64,000 nucleotides of DNA. Origin: a virus. The stretch lies in the IMG/VR virus record IMGVR_UViG_3300027754_000065, positions 22,815-86,814 of that record. The stretch is one strand, 5' to 3'. The notes under the pieces were generated by a model. It was not told the DNA's origin, did not search any database, and saw nothing but the letters and a program-made list of their open reading frames with translations. A program made the translations under genes and the position numbers. The first letter of the stretch is position 1; each line of letters begins with the position of its first letter. Positions 1 to 7,993 of the stretch are shown one piece after another.

Positions 1-277
1 ACATTGGAGTCTTTGCACAGGTTACCGCACCTGTGATACCCAAATTAAGGCTAGGGATGTGTGGAGTTTCTCTAGCGATAGTAGGACTTAGTTTAGGAGC
101 CTGTGTTTTAATTTTTTTAGCAACAGGCTTTAGCATTGCGTCCCATTTAGCTTTATTTTTTGCCCACTCTTGTTCTAATTCTCTAGCCTTGCGGGCTTCA
201 TCGGCATTACGGAATTTTTGTTTACCCTTGCGTTTTCCTAGGGAGGTAAGAGCAGGGTGTGCTAGATGCATAGTCAT
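1..277 (-). CDS. Conserved phage protein, 3' end cut by window edge
   Basis: An open frame starts at an ATG at 277 and runs off the left edge without a stop (92 codons visible). It begins MTMHLAHPALTS, is rich in Lys, Arg and Glu and has a helical stretch around residues 20-50. No catalytic motif is visible and I do not recognise a function. A sigma-70 promoter (307-335) lies directly upstream, so it probably heads its own transcript. An ORF on the other strand (33-305) is its shadow. Confidence 0.7.
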   Translation of the reverse strand, partial: MTMHLAHPALTSLGKRKGKQKFRNADEARKARELEQEWAKNKAKWDAMLKPVAKKIKTQAPKLSPTIARETPHIPSLNLGITGAVTCAKTPM

Positions 278-282
278 ACTGG

Positions 283-317
283 TATCATATAAGTTACGAT
301 ACTAGTAGTATATGATA
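283..317. promoter_or_regulatory. Inverted repeat over a promoter -10 box
   Basis: Perfect 8-base arms (283-290 TATCATAT, 310-317 ATATGATA) separated by 19 bases. The right arm overlaps the -10 box of the promoter at 307-335, so this could be an operator for the leftmost gene. This is inferred from position only. Confidence 0.35.
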
Positions 318-335
318 AAGTGGAATAAATGTCAA
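307..335 (-). promoter_or_regulatory. Sigma-70 promoter for leftmost gene
   Basis: On the minus strand, TTGACA (330-335), a 17-base spacer and TATACT (307-312) stand about 30 bases before the ATG at 277. Confidence 0.7.
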
Positions 336-338
336 CCG

Positions 339-731
339 TCACTTTTGAAGAATTGTCCACATCTTTTCTTTTTCTAGGATTTCTTTTTCCAAAGCACGAT
401 AGCGCTCGCCCAATTCTTTTAATTCTTCCCATCTACCTTCTAGTTTTGGGTTTGGATGTAATAAACCTAATCGTTTCTCTAAGCTTTCAATAGCGTCTAA
501 TAGACTTTTACCTTTAATAGTAACTTCACCCTCAAACTCAGCATCACCTTTCACTGTTAACTGGTTATTAGTAGTAGTGTTTGGCTGAATAGTCCAAATA
601 GGATTGCCTCCTATAGTATTTGGGGCGGTTGTATAATACCCATAATTTGGAACAGTATTTGGAGTGGTAATGGTAACGGTATTTGGAGTTGTGGTAGTGT
701 TAGTTATCATTGTGTTATTTTGTATGTACAT
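339..731 (-). CDS. Conserved phage protein with Thr/Asn repeats and coiled-coil tail
   Basis: 130 residues. The first ~55 are low-complexity, rich in Thr, Asn, Pro and Tyr, with a repeated TTPNTV-like unit. Residues ~58-75 (VKGDAEFEGEVTIKG) look like a short beta-repeat of the kind seen in phage fibre or baseplate proteins. The last 50 are a charged, probably coiled-coil helix. The ATG overlaps the stop of the AbrB-like gene by one base (TAATG), so the two are translationally coupled. A small virion component is plausible, but no family assignment can be made from the sequence alone. Confidence 0.7.
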   Translation of the reverse strand: MYIQNNTMITNTTTTPNTVTITTPNTVPNYGYYTTAPNTIGGNPIWTIQPNTTTNNQLTVKGDAEFEGEVTIKGKSLLDAIESLEKRLGLLHPNPKLEGRWEELKELGERYRALEKEILEKEKMWTILQK

Positions 732-910
732 TAAATCTTTTTCAAATAAATTTTGCCGTCTTTATCAAGACTAATATCAAGGGAGTCCCCTTCTTTCCAA
801 TTTAAGCGGTCTAGTACGGGTTGTGGAATAGGCAATATTAGATCCCCGGTACTCGGGTCTTCTTGTGTAATCACCTCGTATCTGGTAACGAGATCGGGTT
901 TTTTGGCCAT
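731..910 (-). CDS. AbrB/SpoVT-like small protein
   Basis: 59 residues starting MAKKPDLVTRYEV. The pattern of a short beta-strand, then DLILPIPQPVLDRLNWKEGD, then a Lys-rich strand ending IYLKKI matches the swapped-hairpin AbrB fold used by MazE-type antitoxins and transition-state regulators (x-hPxxhhxxLxWxxGDxL). In phages such proteins are usually stand-alone DNA-binding regulators. No toxin gene is adjacent, so a toxin-antitoxin role is not supported. Its stop overlaps the next start by one base. Confidence 0.6.
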   Translation of the reverse strand: MAKKPDLVTRYEVITQEDPSTGDLILPIPQPVLDRLNWKEGDSLDISLDKDGKIYLKKI

Positions 911-968
911 GTATTAATTTAGAAATTGTTTGTACAATATTTAGCATCTAGCACGGTGTATAAAAAAT

Positions 969-1661
969 TTACCATGCTCTACATGACCAATATCTAGCTT
1001 TCCAACGTGGTCCAGGGTTTTCACAACGATGACGGGCTCTAAATGATTTTCTGCGTCCGGGTATATTCTTTTTAATACGCATGTTTTTGTCACCAAAGTT
1101 AACTTTGACAACATTACCCTTTGGACCCTTTACATAGACTTTAGACTTGGCTACATCACCCTGCATTGGTTTACCTAATGGAACTTCACGGCCCTGATAT
1201 TTGGCCTCATCCATTTCATCTTCACCCATTTTAAATGATCCCGCACTAGAAGCATCCGACCCTGAACCTAGTACCATACCTTCTTGATACATATCGTCAT
1301 CATAGGCTTTTTGATCTGCCTGATCCGCATAATATGCTTCTGCATCATCGCTGTCTTGTGCGCGGTCCCATGCTTCTGCGTCATCTACTGCATCATAGTA
1401 ATCTTGATCACTATCATAACGATGTGGATTTGTAGATGGTCTGAAACGATTAGGAGCCTCACTTAATAGTTTTTTACTAGTAAGTAATTTAAATGTTTCT
1501 TCATCGGCTTCAAGTACTATCCCGTCTTTTGTAAATCCGATTACTCCGGTTTCTATTACAAAGTCTTCGGATAATTCAATATCAAAACTGTCATGAAGCT
1601 CAACATTGTCCTGCTCACTTAGTTCTTCTACAATGTTTAATAAATTTCTAAAGTCGCTCAT
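969..1661 (-). CDS. Acidic protein with capsid-targeting-like N-terminus and Cys-Trp tail
   Basis: 230 residues. The N-terminus (MSDFRNLLNIVEELSE) is hydrophobic/acidic and ends in L-S-E, like T4 head-targeting peptides. Residues ~75-150 are extremely acidic and rich in Asp, Tyr and Ala. The C-terminus is basic and carries an RHRCENPGPRWKARYWSC motif. Small Cys/Trp modules of this general type also occur in the large protein at 51474-53984. It sits immediately downstream of the HAD phosphatase (stop and start share base 1661). Head association is inferred from the N-terminus; no enzymatic motif is seen. Confidence 0.65.
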   Translation of the reverse strand: MSDFRNLLNIVEELSEQDNVELHDSFDIELSEDFVIETGVIGFTKDGIVLEADEETFKLLTSKKLLSEAPNRFRPSTNPHRYDSDQDYYDAVDDAEAWDRAQDSDDAEAYYADQADQKAYDDDMYQEGMVLGSGSDASSAGSFKMGEDEMDEAKYQGREVPLGKPMQGDVAKSKVYVKGPKGNVVKVNFGDKNMRIKKNIPGRRKSFRARHRCENPGPRWKARYWSCRAW

Positions 1662-2287
1662 TATATTCTCCGCATGTTTTCGTTGGTTCTCTGATACTCT
1701 CCTGCTTTACCATCTAAACTCACACTCCAAGCGTAAAACTTAGTATCAGGGTATTCTTTTTTAAGTGTGACAAAACTATCTAAATTTGGAATAGAATCAT
1801 CATACATAATCGCTTTGCTATAGTTACCGCTATCTAATAACTTTCTAATAATAATCTTTTTCTTTTCGTCAATCTTTATATTATCTTTATTATTTCCTGC
1901 ACGGTAGACATGTACTTTATTCATATCTACCCCATATTTTCTAAATGTATCTAAAAACAATTCTTTATCATCAAAATCTGACCTAGCAGTTACCATAACA
2001 ACTTTATTACCTGTAGCAATATCTTGTTTAAGTTGATCCATCATAGGAATAATTGGCTTAGCATTGTCAAAGAATTCTTTAGCATCAGTGAAATCTCCAA
2101 AATCAAACTTTTCACCGGGTTTCAATTTATAATGTGTAAACTCGTGGCTGTTTAGGCTACGAACTATTTTACCATCTTTGATAACATGGACTTTAGTTTG
2201 GGTATGCACAAGAGTATCGTCAATATCAAATATTACTAATTTTGATACATCATCTACATATTCTTTTAATATTTCAATTATCTTCAT
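1661..2287 (-). CDS. HAD-superfamily phosphatase
   Basis: 208 residues. HAD motif I is DIDDTLVHT (D21, D23), motif II is VTAR with T100, a Lys lies near residues 139-144, and motif IV is MYDDS (D163, D164), so the catalytic set looks complete. Relatives include the 3'-phosphatase domain of polynucleotide kinases and phage nucleotidases; the substrate cannot be told here. The first nine residues (MKIIEILKE) match the hydrophobic-x-Glu N-termini of the putative head-cargo proteins and precede the HAD core. The start overlaps the stop of 2284-2637 by four bases. Confidence 0.8.
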   Translation of the reverse strand: MKIIEILKEYVDDVSKLVIFDIDDTLVHTQTKVHVIKDGKIVRSLNSHEFTHYKLKPGEKFDFGDFTDAKEFFDNAKPIIPMMDQLKQDIATGNKVVMVTARSDFDDKELFLDTFRKYGVDMNKVHVYRAGNNKDNIKIDEKKKIIIRKLLDSGNYSKAIMYDDSIPNLDSFVTLKKEYPDTKFYAWSVSLDGKAGEYQRTNENMRRI

Positions 2288-2637
2288 TGGTCAGTCTCAG
2301 ATGTATTATTTATATCTTGTTTATTGAGTTTCTGTTTACCTAAGATTAATTCTGTTGGTTTTTTATTAATTAGTGTATGTGCAATATGATGTTCAGTATC
2401 CAATGCTGATTTTCGTAGTTGAGTTACTGTTTGAACTTTTTGATCTAACCTGATTAAATCATTATCTAATACACGAATTCTATCAATTAAAGCCACTAGT
2501 GTAGCACTTGCTTCACTAAGAACCGGTTTAATTTCTTTAGTCGCCCATGACCAAACATAGTAAGTCATGCCACCTAATCCTACTGCTGCTACAATAGGAA
2601 ATCCAAATCTATTAACCAAATCACTAATATTTTCCAT
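2284..2637 (-). CDS. Small membrane-anchored coiled-coil protein (holin-like candidate)
   Basis: 117 residues: a short amphipathic N-terminus, one membrane segment at about residues 12-32 (FPIVAAVGLGGMTYYVWSW), then a long heptad-like helix and a polar tail. It is a diverged paralogue of the next gene upstream, sharing the order 'RFGFPI / ELGFPI', membrane segment, helix. Size, topology and tandem arrangement fit phage holin or spanin-like proteins, but there is no diagnostic motif and no lysozyme gene nearby. Confidence 0.6.
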   Translation of the reverse strand: MENISDLVNRFGFPIVAAVGLGGMTYYVWSWATKEIKPVLSEASATLVALIDRIRVLDNDLIRLDQKVQTVTQLRKSALDTEHHIAHTLINKKPTELILGKQKLNKQDINNTSETDQ

Positions 2638-2638
2638 A

Positions 2639-2917
2639 TTAGTCTCTCCTATGATCTACTCGTTCTGCTCTAGCAATGCGTTCGTAATCAGGATCTAGTC
2701 CCAGTGATTGGCTAATCTTAACATCTAGTCTTTGTAATTCGTCAGTCATAGTATCAATTCTATCGTCCAATCCTTTAACAATAGCATTCATACTGTTAAC
2801 ACTACTAGTAACTCCTGCTAGAATAAACTTAATAGTGAGGAAAACAAAATATCCCGAGGCGCAGGAAGCTGCAATAGGAAATCCTAATTCGCTAATAAGT
2901 TGAAAGATATCGGGCAT
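2639..2917 (-). CDS. Small membrane-anchored coiled-coil protein, paralogue of its neighbour
   Basis: 92 residues with a membrane segment at ~12-35 (FPIAASCASGYFVFLTIKF) followed by a heptad-rich helix (DDRIDTMTDELQRLDVKI) and a charged end. It is probably co-transcribed with 2284-2637 (one-base gap). No Shine-Dalgarno is visible. Instead an AATAAATA box (2923-2930) ends only five bases before the ATG, which would give a leaderless late transcript. Confidence 0.6.
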   Translation of the reverse strand: MPDIFQLISELGFPIAASCASGYFVFLTIKFILAGVTSSVNSMNAIVKGLDDRIDTMTDELQRLDVKISQSLGLDPDYERIARAERVDHRRD

Positions 2918-2922
2918 ACATA

Positions 2923-2930
2923 TATTTATT
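2923..2930 (-). promoter_or_regulatory. T4-late-type promoter box, leaderless placement
   Basis: AATAAATA on the minus strand, five bases before the ATG at 2917. With T4 late spacing (box at about -13 to -6) transcription would begin at the A of the ATG. Confidence 0.45.
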
Positions 2931-2936
2931 GATTAA

Positions 2937-2944
2937 TATAAATA
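2937..2944 (+). promoter_or_regulatory. T4-late-type promoter box
   Basis: TATAAATA, an exact match to the T4 late consensus, 20 bases before the ATG at 2965, with AAGGAGG in between. It forms a divergent late pair with the box at 2923-2930. Confidence 0.6.
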
Positions 2945-2964
2945 ATATACAACAAGGAGGCTAT

Positions 2965-3510
2965 ATGGCAGAAGTTAAAAAAGAATCAAGATCAGAACGT
3001 GAAGCACATATTAAAGATAAAGCAGGATGGGTAATTACCGTATTAGCAGCATTACTTGCTATCAATACTTATATTGCAGGTAATAATTCTAGTAAGGTCC
3101 TAAACAATACCATTAAAGCCAATGACACTTGGGCTTTTTATCAAGCAAAAAGTATCAAACAGACACTTGCTGAAATGGCTAGAGATGATGCAGAATACAA
3201 AAAACAATTTGACAAGGCTACCAAACTTCAAGCTAAGATAGATCGTTATGAAAGCGACCCTGAAAAGGGAGAGGGTAAAAAAGAGTTAATGGCTAAAGCT
3301 CGGGCATTAGAAGCCGAGCGTGATGAAATTCGTAAAAGAAGTCCTTGGCTAACTTTTGCAGGTTCTGCATTCCAAATAGCAATAGTATTATTAACCGCTA
3401 GTATACTTGCAGTTAATATGATATTGTTTTGGGCCAGCATTGGTGTAGGAACTATTGCAGGAGTATTAATGACTCAGGGTATTTGGATGTGGATACCTTT
3501 TATGTCTTAG
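2965..3510 (+). CDS. DUF4337-like membrane protein
   Basis: 181 residues from the ATG at 2965, chosen because AAGGAGG sits six bases upstream; an in-frame start at 2929 lacks this. Layout: charged N-terminus, membrane segment ~22-40 (WVITVLAALLAINTYIAG), conserved NDTWAFYQAKSIKQT motif, a long charged coiled coil, then two close C-terminal membrane segments. This is the pattern of the DUF4337 family of unknown function. It is one of only five plus-strand genes and its 3' end overlaps the convergent gene 3500-3757 by 11 bases. Confidence 0.75.
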   Translation: MAEVKKESRSEREAHIKDKAGWVITVLAALLAINTYIAGNNSSKVLNNTIKANDTWAFYQAKSIKQTLAEMARDDAEYKKQFDKATKLQAKIDRYESDPEKGEGKKELMAKARALEAERDEIRKRSPWLTFAGSAFQIAIVLLTASILAVNMILFWASIGVGTIAGVLMTQGIWMWIPFMS

Positions 3511-3757
3511 TTTTTCGTTTTGGAAAATAATCTACATCGGGGATTGGTGTGCGGTCAAATTCAATAGGATCGCGGATCATTTCCCCGTATTTAATTACAA
3601 TATATCCTAGCATTTTCTCATCAGCATCATCTTCAAATCCCAGCATCATATGATGCCCCCAAGTAATTTTAAACTTGGTTTTAATAACACGGTCATTGGA
3701 CAATTCTGAAAAATCGTTGTTTATATCGTAAAAGGTATAGTATATCATTTCTGCCAC
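3500..3757 (-). CDS. Small conserved protein of unknown function
   Basis: 85 residues, mixed alpha/beta, with a TWGHHMMLGFEDD stretch. It resembles its upstream neighbour ([12 protein letters not shown]) in size and in the Trp-Gly-x-His-Met motif, so the two may be paralogues. The start overlaps the upstream stop by 13 bases. Confidence 0.55.
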   Translation of the reverse strand: MAEMIYYTFYDINNDFSELSNDRVIKTKFKITWGHHMMLGFEDDADEKMLGYIVIKYGEMIRDPIEFDRTPIPDVDYFPKRKTKT

Positions 3758-3951
3758 AGAATAAAGTTTATTTGATCAGATTGGTCTACAAAATGAAATT
3801 TATATAAGCCAGGTTTTTCACCTGATGGTGATACCATATGCCAGCCCCATTTGTCTTTGCAATTCGTTTTACACCATTCTAATAGTGGATTTAAAGAACC
3901 ATATGGTACAGTAATATCGGTTCTGAATGCATATTCAGTAACGGTTATCAT
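3745..3951 (-). CDS. Small conserved protein of unknown function
   Basis: 68 residues with two Cys and a [10 protein letters not shown] motif echoed in the downstream gene. The ATG overlaps the ferredoxin stop (3948-3951), so it is translated from the ferredoxin transcript. No function can be assigned. Confidence 0.55.
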   Translation of the reverse strand: MITVTEYAFRTDITVPYGSLNPLLEWCKTNCKDKWGWHMVSPSGEKPGLYKFHFVDQSDQINFILWQK

Positions 3952-4274
3952 TCTTCAAGTAAATTAATTTTATTAGGCTTGTCTTTCCATTCTTCTGCAT
4001 CTGGTGGAGGATCTTTTCGTTTAGTAATGCTAGGCCATTTTTCTGCAAGTCTTGTATTAAGGTCGTACCAAAACTTTACATTTTCTAAATTCTTATCAGT
4101 ATCCTCTACAATTGCGGAAACAGGGCACTCGGGTATGCATACGCCACAGTCAATACATTCATCAGGATTGATTACAAGAAAATTAGGACCTTCGTAAAAA
4201 CAATCTACAGGACAAACAGTAACACAATCTGTATGTTTGCATTTGATACAATTTTCAGTTACAAGGTGAGTCAT
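3948..4274 (-). CDS. fdxA: 7Fe ferredoxin, FdxA type
   Basis: 108 residues, the usual full length for bacterial [3Fe-4S][4Fe-4S] ferredoxins. Cluster ligands are visible as C9-x2-C12-x4-C17-x3-C21-P and C40-x2-C43-x2-C46-x3-C50-P, with the characteristic [22 protein letters not shown] core. It is a low-potential electron carrier in the cytoplasm. Inference: in this phage it could feed the radical-SAM enzyme QueE encoded at 34.9 kb, but nothing local proves the partner. It overlaps both neighbours by four bases, so it sits inside a phage operon and is not a stray host fragment. Confidence 0.9.
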   Translation of the reverse strand: MTHLVTENCIKCKHTDCVTVCPVDCFYEGPNFLVINPDECIDCGVCIPECPVSAIVEDTDKNLENVKFWYDLNTRLAEKWPSITKRKDPPPDAEEWKDKPNKINLLEE

Positions 4275-4498
4275 TTAATATATCCCAACATTTCAATATG
4301 ATATTTGGCTGTTTCGTCACTTAAATTTTTTAAAAAGGTATCATTTAACTTAAACTTTTTACAAAAGGATTCTGCGAAACCAATACCCTTAAGTTTTTCA
4401 AAAACAAACTCTTTGCAAAATAGATCGTATTGCTTTTTACTTATCTGTTTACTATTGTTGCTAGTTAATTGTTCTAGACCTGCGGCGATGAAATTCAT
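4271..4498 (-). CDS. Small conserved protein of unknown function
   Basis: 75 residues if it starts at the ATG at 4498, one base after the stop of the upstream gene. An upstream in-frame start (4615) would bury it deep in that gene. Lys/Phe-rich, helical, with [20 protein letters not shown]. No recognisable domain. Confidence 0.55.
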   Translation of the reverse strand: MNFIAAGLEQLTSNNSKQISKKQYDLFCKEFVFEKLKGIGFAESFCKKFKLNDTFLKNLSDETAKYHIEMLGYIK

Positions 4499-4499
4499 T

Positions 4500-5036
4500 T
4501 TAATCCCACAAGTTTCTATAGTATTTTGCAAATAAGTCGATACCTTCTTGTATTCGTTTATTATGTAATTCCAAACCCTCATGATCAAACCAATGCTCGT
4601 CGGGATTTTTATCAACCATCTGAAAAGTAGTTTCCATCTTTCCTGTTACTGGGTTAAGCATTTTTGTACCACTTTTTTCCCATTTAAACTCTACCTTACC
4701 ATGATGGTATTTAGATTCATAATCTTCTATCGCAAGTTGCTGAAAACTCCAAATCATTTTATCAAGAACGGTATCCCATTCTAGAATTTTTTTGTTAAAC
4801 ATTTCAGCGTAATCTTCCCTGTAAAAGTCAAAGCATTCTTGGGAATTATAATCTTCACCACCGACTTCAGCAAATTCGTGGGGTACTCCGTGTTTTGTGG
4901 CTTTTAATTGTAATAGCATTGGGAGTATAATTAAAGCAAGGGTATGATCCATGCTATAAGTATCAAACTGCTCAATCTTTATGTCTATTTTTCGGTTATT
5001 GCCTTTTTTGGGATATTTGCCGATATTAATTTTCAT
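4500..5036 (-). CDS. Conserved T4-like phage protein
   Basis: 178 residues, starting MKINIGKYPKKG. Typical of a protein widespread in T4-like phages: a basic beta N-terminus, a conserved DTYSMDHTLALIILPML segment, then a long helical body with many aromatic and charged residues. The function is unknown to me. It shares base 5036 with the upstream stop. Confidence 0.65.
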   Translation of the reverse strand: MKINIGKYPKKGNNRKIDIKIEQFDTYSMDHTLALIILPMLLQLKATKHGVPHEFAEVGGEDYNSQECFDFYREDYAEMFNKKILEWDTVLDKMIWSFQQLAIEDYESKYHHGKVEFKWEKSGTKMLNPVTGKMETTFQMVDKNPDEHWFDHEGLELHNKRIQEGIDLFAKYYRNLWD

Positions 5037-5371
5037 TATGGTTTTGTAACCTTTCCTTCGATAAACATTAACACAGATGAATCATGTTCTACTATGGCAA
5101 GTTGAATTTGATTTTGTTTAAATATCTTTTTAGCTAATTCTTCAATTGATTTACCTTGGCAGACAAATGTATCTGTACCTTTTTCAAAAACATAAATCAT
5201 GTTATTATGAATTTCGGTAATTAGTTTAGGAACATTTTCTGTTTTTGTGTTTTTATCTTTGAGTATACCGTGTTCAATTAATTCTTTTTTGATTCGGTGT
5301 TTCGTCCATGATGAACCGATAATAAAACCTAAGGCAAAAATATATATTATAAAAAAATAATCGTCTGACAT
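5036..5371 (-). CDS. Membrane-anchored small protein
   Basis: 111 residues: one N-terminal membrane segment (residues 5-22, YFFIIYIFALGFIIGSSW), a basic helix and a cytoplasmic alpha/beta domain (IYVFEKGTDTFVCQGKSIEEL) common in phage small proteins of unknown role. Confidence 0.55.
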   Translation of the reverse strand: MSDDYFFIIYIFALGFIIGSSWTKHRIKKELIEHGILKDKNTKTENVPKLITEIHNNMIYVFEKGTDTFVCQGKSIEELAKKIFKQNQIQLAIVEHDSSVLMFIEGKVTKP

Positions 5372-5375
5372 GATA

Positions 5376-5654
5376 TTATTTAGTAAGTGTGATATTAGAC
5401 CAAGTTTTTAGTTTTTCAAATTTGGCTAGTTTGGCCTTTTCTATATTATGTTGGCTAACCACACCATTCATTTCTAATAGGGTAATCATTGCTACCAAAT
5501 CACCTAATTCTTCTTCTAAGTGTTCTTTGTTAGTTTTAGGCTTACCTGGTTTGTGGTTATCTAAACCAAACCTAAAACATTTGCTGATAGCCTGTGTAAC
5601 TTCAGCACATTCTTCTTGCATAATCAAGAGGATTTCGTTAACATTAGTATCCAT
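5376..5654 (-). CDS. MazG-like nucleotide pyrophosphohydrolase
   Basis: 92 residues with the all-alpha NTP-PPase signature EECAEVTQAISK followed by EELGDLVAMITLLE, giving the ExxE...ExxD metal site. The enzyme class cleaves NTP or dNTP to NMP and pyrophosphate, or acts on ppGpp-like signals. Phages use such proteins for nucleotide-pool control. Single-domain size matches phage MazG proteins. Confidence 0.8.
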   Translation of the reverse strand: MDTNVNEILLIMQEECAEVTQAISKCFRFGLDNHKPGKPKTNKEHLEEELGDLVAMITLLEMNGVVSQHNIEKAKLAKFEKLKTWSNITLTK

Positions 5655-5664
5655 AATTTATTCT

Positions 5665-6441
5665 TTAAATATCCAAATCATATAATTGAAAATCGTATGT
5701 GCTAGCCTCATAGCCAACATAACCACGAGGATTGCAAACTACTCTAGTAGAACCAATGCGGTATTCAAAAAAGTCATGGACATGACCATGACACCAAACC
5801 TTAATCTGTGGATGATCCAATATAAATTCACTTAGGTCACTTGCATAAGCACCGCTCATATGATGATTATGACTATATCTTTCATGGATACTTTGATATG
5901 ATGGGGCATGATGAGTAATAACTACTACATCACGATCCTGATATTCAGCCAATGTATTTTTAAAATAGTCTATAGTGTTTTTATGTAATTTGTAGGTATA
6001 ATCAGGTGTTAATTTATGGTATAAATTTTTGTCGGCATAATAGTTTTGTATCGCCCTATAATCATTCATTCCGTCCTTAACTGTCATCTCAGTAACAGGA
6101 TCATTCTGATTAAGGTCAGTCCACATAGTAGCGCCCATGAACACTATATTGTTATAGTCTACAGTTTCATTTTCTAATAGTGTTACATTGCTGGGCAATA
6201 TTGCTTTAAAGTCTTCGTGGGTTTTATCTAGTCTGTGATGATAAGATTCATGGTTACCACTAACCATAAACACTTGTGCATATTTGGCACATTCTTTCTC
6301 AAAGAAATCAGTAACAAATGATTTTCTTTTTTTAAAGGTACGGTATTCGCAAATATCACCAGCAAGGATCAATACATCACCACCAAGCAATTCTAATGGA
6401 CCAAATTCTAAATGTAGGTCACTTGCTAGTTCTATTTTCAT
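5665..6441 (-). CDS. Calcineurin-like metallophosphoesterase
   Basis: 258 residues with all five metal motifs: SDLHLE (D8, H10), AGD (D29), SGNHE, THHAPS and CHGHVH. This is a di-metal phosphoesterase of the YkuE/MPPE type; the substrate is unknown (cyclic nucleotide, phosphoprotein or nucleic-acid end are all possible). A diverged relative without the metal ligands lies at 11191-11871. The start overlaps the next gene upstream by 23 bases. Confidence 0.85.
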   Translation of the reverse strand: MKIELASDLHLEFGPLELLGGDVLILAGDICEYRTFKKRKSFVTDFFEKECAKYAQVFMVSGNHESYHHRLDKTHEDFKAILPSNVTLLENETVDYNNIVFMGATMWTDLNQNDPVTEMTVKDGMNDYRAIQNYYADKNLYHKLTPDYTYKLHKNTIDYFKNTLAEYQDRDVVVITHHAPSYQSIHERYSHNHHMSGAYASDLSEFILDHPQIKVWCHGHVHDFFEYRIGSTRVVCNPRGYVGYEASTYDFQLYDLDI

Positions 6442-6622
6442 TTTTATTCAACCTTAATTTTCTGCATTCATTCCTCATTTCAGGGGTGAAATCAATGCTT
6501 ATCTCAGCTAAGTCACAGATATATACTTTTTCATGCACTGATGATACCAAGAATTGCGAAATACAATATCCCAGTGCTAAAGACACTCCTATAATAACTA
6601 ACTGTTTAAGTAATGCTTTCAT
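6419..6622 (-). CDS. Single-span membrane protein of unknown function
   Basis: 67 residues: one membrane segment at ~7-27 and a basic C-terminal tail. The start shares base 6622 with the stop of the SWIM protein gene. Confidence 0.5.
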   Translation of the reverse strand: MKALLKQLVIIGVSLALGYCISQFLVSSVHEKVYICDLAEISIDFTPEMRNECRKLRLNKNENRTSK

Positions 6623-6939
6623 TATAGTTTAATGTGTTTACAATTGCCTCTGAAGTTAAATCCTTGGCATGTGCAAGTTTTAGCATCAGGGTCAACATAG
6701 TACTTATCACCCTTGCTACCAACAACTTCAATTAGGCTACTTTTAATAACCTTAAAAGGGTTTGTTTTAAGAGCAATAAATTTACGCCCACGCTTGTCAA
6801 TGCGTAGCGGGTTTTGAAAATAAAAAGGAGTTGTCTCACCTTGCTTGATGTAAGCAACAGCCTTATCACCGTCAAACAGATAAGTATGATTGGGATGGAC
6901 ACTACCATCCCAAACTGTCAATTCCTGCATTGCTAGCAT
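6622..6939 (-). CDS. SWIM zinc-finger protein
   Basis: 105 residues ending in the SWIM motif C-T-C-(x7)-C-K-H ([17 protein letters not shown]), a zinc fold that binds nucleic acid or protein. The upstream ~75 residues form a small beta-rich domain with no recognised family. The start shares base 6939 with the stop of the next gene. Confidence 0.75.
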   Translation of the reverse strand: MLAMQELTVWDGSVHPNHTYLFDGDKAVAYIKQGETTPFYFQNPLRIDKRGRKFIALKTNPFKVIKSSLIEVVGSKGDKYYVDPDAKTCTCQGFNFRGNCKHIKL

Positions 6940-7385
6940 TATGCCGCTTCCTTGACAAGGACCTCGCTTAACAATTCAAACCCATTACCTTGGTCAACAT
7001 ACCATTGACCGTCTTTACGAAGAATATATTCATATTCCTCTGTTTGGTGATTAGCGGCATAGTCTTCAAAATTATCAAAGTACTTGGCCTGAGTATCGTT
7101 CTCATCACGGTCACGACCATAGAAGGTACACATGTCACGATACAGGTTAGCATACTCATCCTGTGTCATTTTTGCTTCAAACATACTGAAGGGGTGCTTT
7201 ATACCAATTTGAGTACGCAAGGTAGACAAGTCACCGAGATCGATCAGGTCACGCAACTTGAACGGGTCGCTGTAATTCTCCAACAGAATCGTACCGTTGT
7301 GACTCAGGTAACCATCCCAGTGACAATAGACCTGACCAACGGTGTCATCAGCAAATTCTAGAGCGATTGTAGAGCGAGTAGCCAT
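6939..7385 (-). CDS. Conserved '[10 protein letters not shown]' protein of unknown function
   Basis: 148 residues. The opening [14 protein letters not shown] followed by [13 protein letters not shown] defines a family found in phages and bacterial accessory regions, function unknown. The Trp-Asp-Gly-Tyr core and acidic C-terminus are intact. A perfect sigma-70 promoter (7419-7447) and a 24-base repeated leader element stand immediately upstream, so it leads the 7385-to-leftward transcript. Confidence 0.75.
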   Translation of the reverse strand: MATRSTIALEFADDTVGQVYCHWDGYLSHNGTILLENYSDPFKLRDLIDLGDLSTLRTQIGIKHPFSMFEAKMTQDEYANLYRDMCTFYGRDRDENDTQAKYFDNFEDYAANHQTEEYEYILRKDGQWYVDQGNGFELLSEVLVKEAA

Positions 7386-7418
7386 TTCCTAGTCCTTTAA
7401 TTAACTGTCTAAGATTCT

Positions 7419-7447
7419 ATTATACGCCCAAACTCATTTATTGTCAA
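7419..7447 (-). promoter_or_regulatory. Perfect sigma-70 promoter with repeated leader
   Basis: TTGACA (7442-7447), 17 bases beginning ATAAAT, TATAAT (7419-7424). The -10 box and the downstream stretch 7401-7424 recur almost exactly at 7976-7999 and 21132-21154. Confidence 0.9.
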
Positions 7448-7677
7448 ACTTTCTCCAAGTTTTGGGCCAAGGATTTGATCCGTTCTTCGTATTCAAGACG
7501 GGAAAGGATAATAGTGTATACCATATACAACAGTCCACCAATTAACCCAAATTCAATTAGGGTGATAACGGTTTCCTTAGAGATATATGTTGTAACCAAG
7601 TTCAGCAATAAGGCAACGGTAAGGCTTGTCGCCAAAATTCCAACCAATTGCAAAAAAGCTTTAAGTTTAAGTGACAT
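7444..7677 (-). CDS. Two-span membrane protein
   Basis: 77 residues with membrane segments at ~10-32 and ~36-58 and a charged C-terminal helix. The stop lies within the -35 region of the promoter for the next gene. Size and topology would suit a holin or small envelope protein; this is not proven. Confidence 0.55.
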   Translation of the reverse strand: MSLKLKAFLQLVGILATSLTVALLLNLVTTYISKETVITLIEFGLIGGLLYMVYTIILSRLEYEERIKSLAQNLEKV

Positions 7678-7702
7678 AGTAATTTCCTTTTAAGTTAAGA
7701 CC

Positions 7703-7960
7703 TTAAATAAGGTCGATTTGAATTTGCTTACCACGGATTGTAGTACCAAGCCCTACAATGGTTTTCATATATTTGCGCTCAGAAACCAACATCTCAAGGG
7801 CTTCATAACACAATGAGCGGGCGTTGGTCGTAGCAAACATTTCAGACATTTGCTTTACCGTCATGTAAAGTCCAACGTCATTTTCAGAGCCATCGCCCTT
7901 GAAAATCACACGGAATTTTTGAGAGTTTTTCAGACCGTTGATGATAGTTGGTGTACGCAT
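7703..7960 (-). CDS. Small conserved protein of unknown function
   Basis: 85 residues starting MRTPTIINGLKNSQKFRV, with a helix ending in RSLCYEALEML. No domain recognised. It has its own promoter (7994-8022) and a GGAGTTC ribosome site, and is one of four neighbouring genes each with a private copy of the same promoter. Confidence 0.6.
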   Translation of the reverse strand: MRTPTIINGLKNSQKFRVIFKGDGSENDVGLYMTVKQMSEMFATTNARSLCYEALEMLVSERKYMKTIVGLGTTIRGKQIQIDLI

Positions 7961-7993
7961 TTTGAACTCCGTTGTTTAACTGTCTAAGATTCT

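Noticed and set aside
33-305. 90-codon plus-strand open frame with hydrophobic start
   Set aside because: Antisense to the partial minus-strand gene 1-277, whose translation is charged, helical and preceded by a good promoter.
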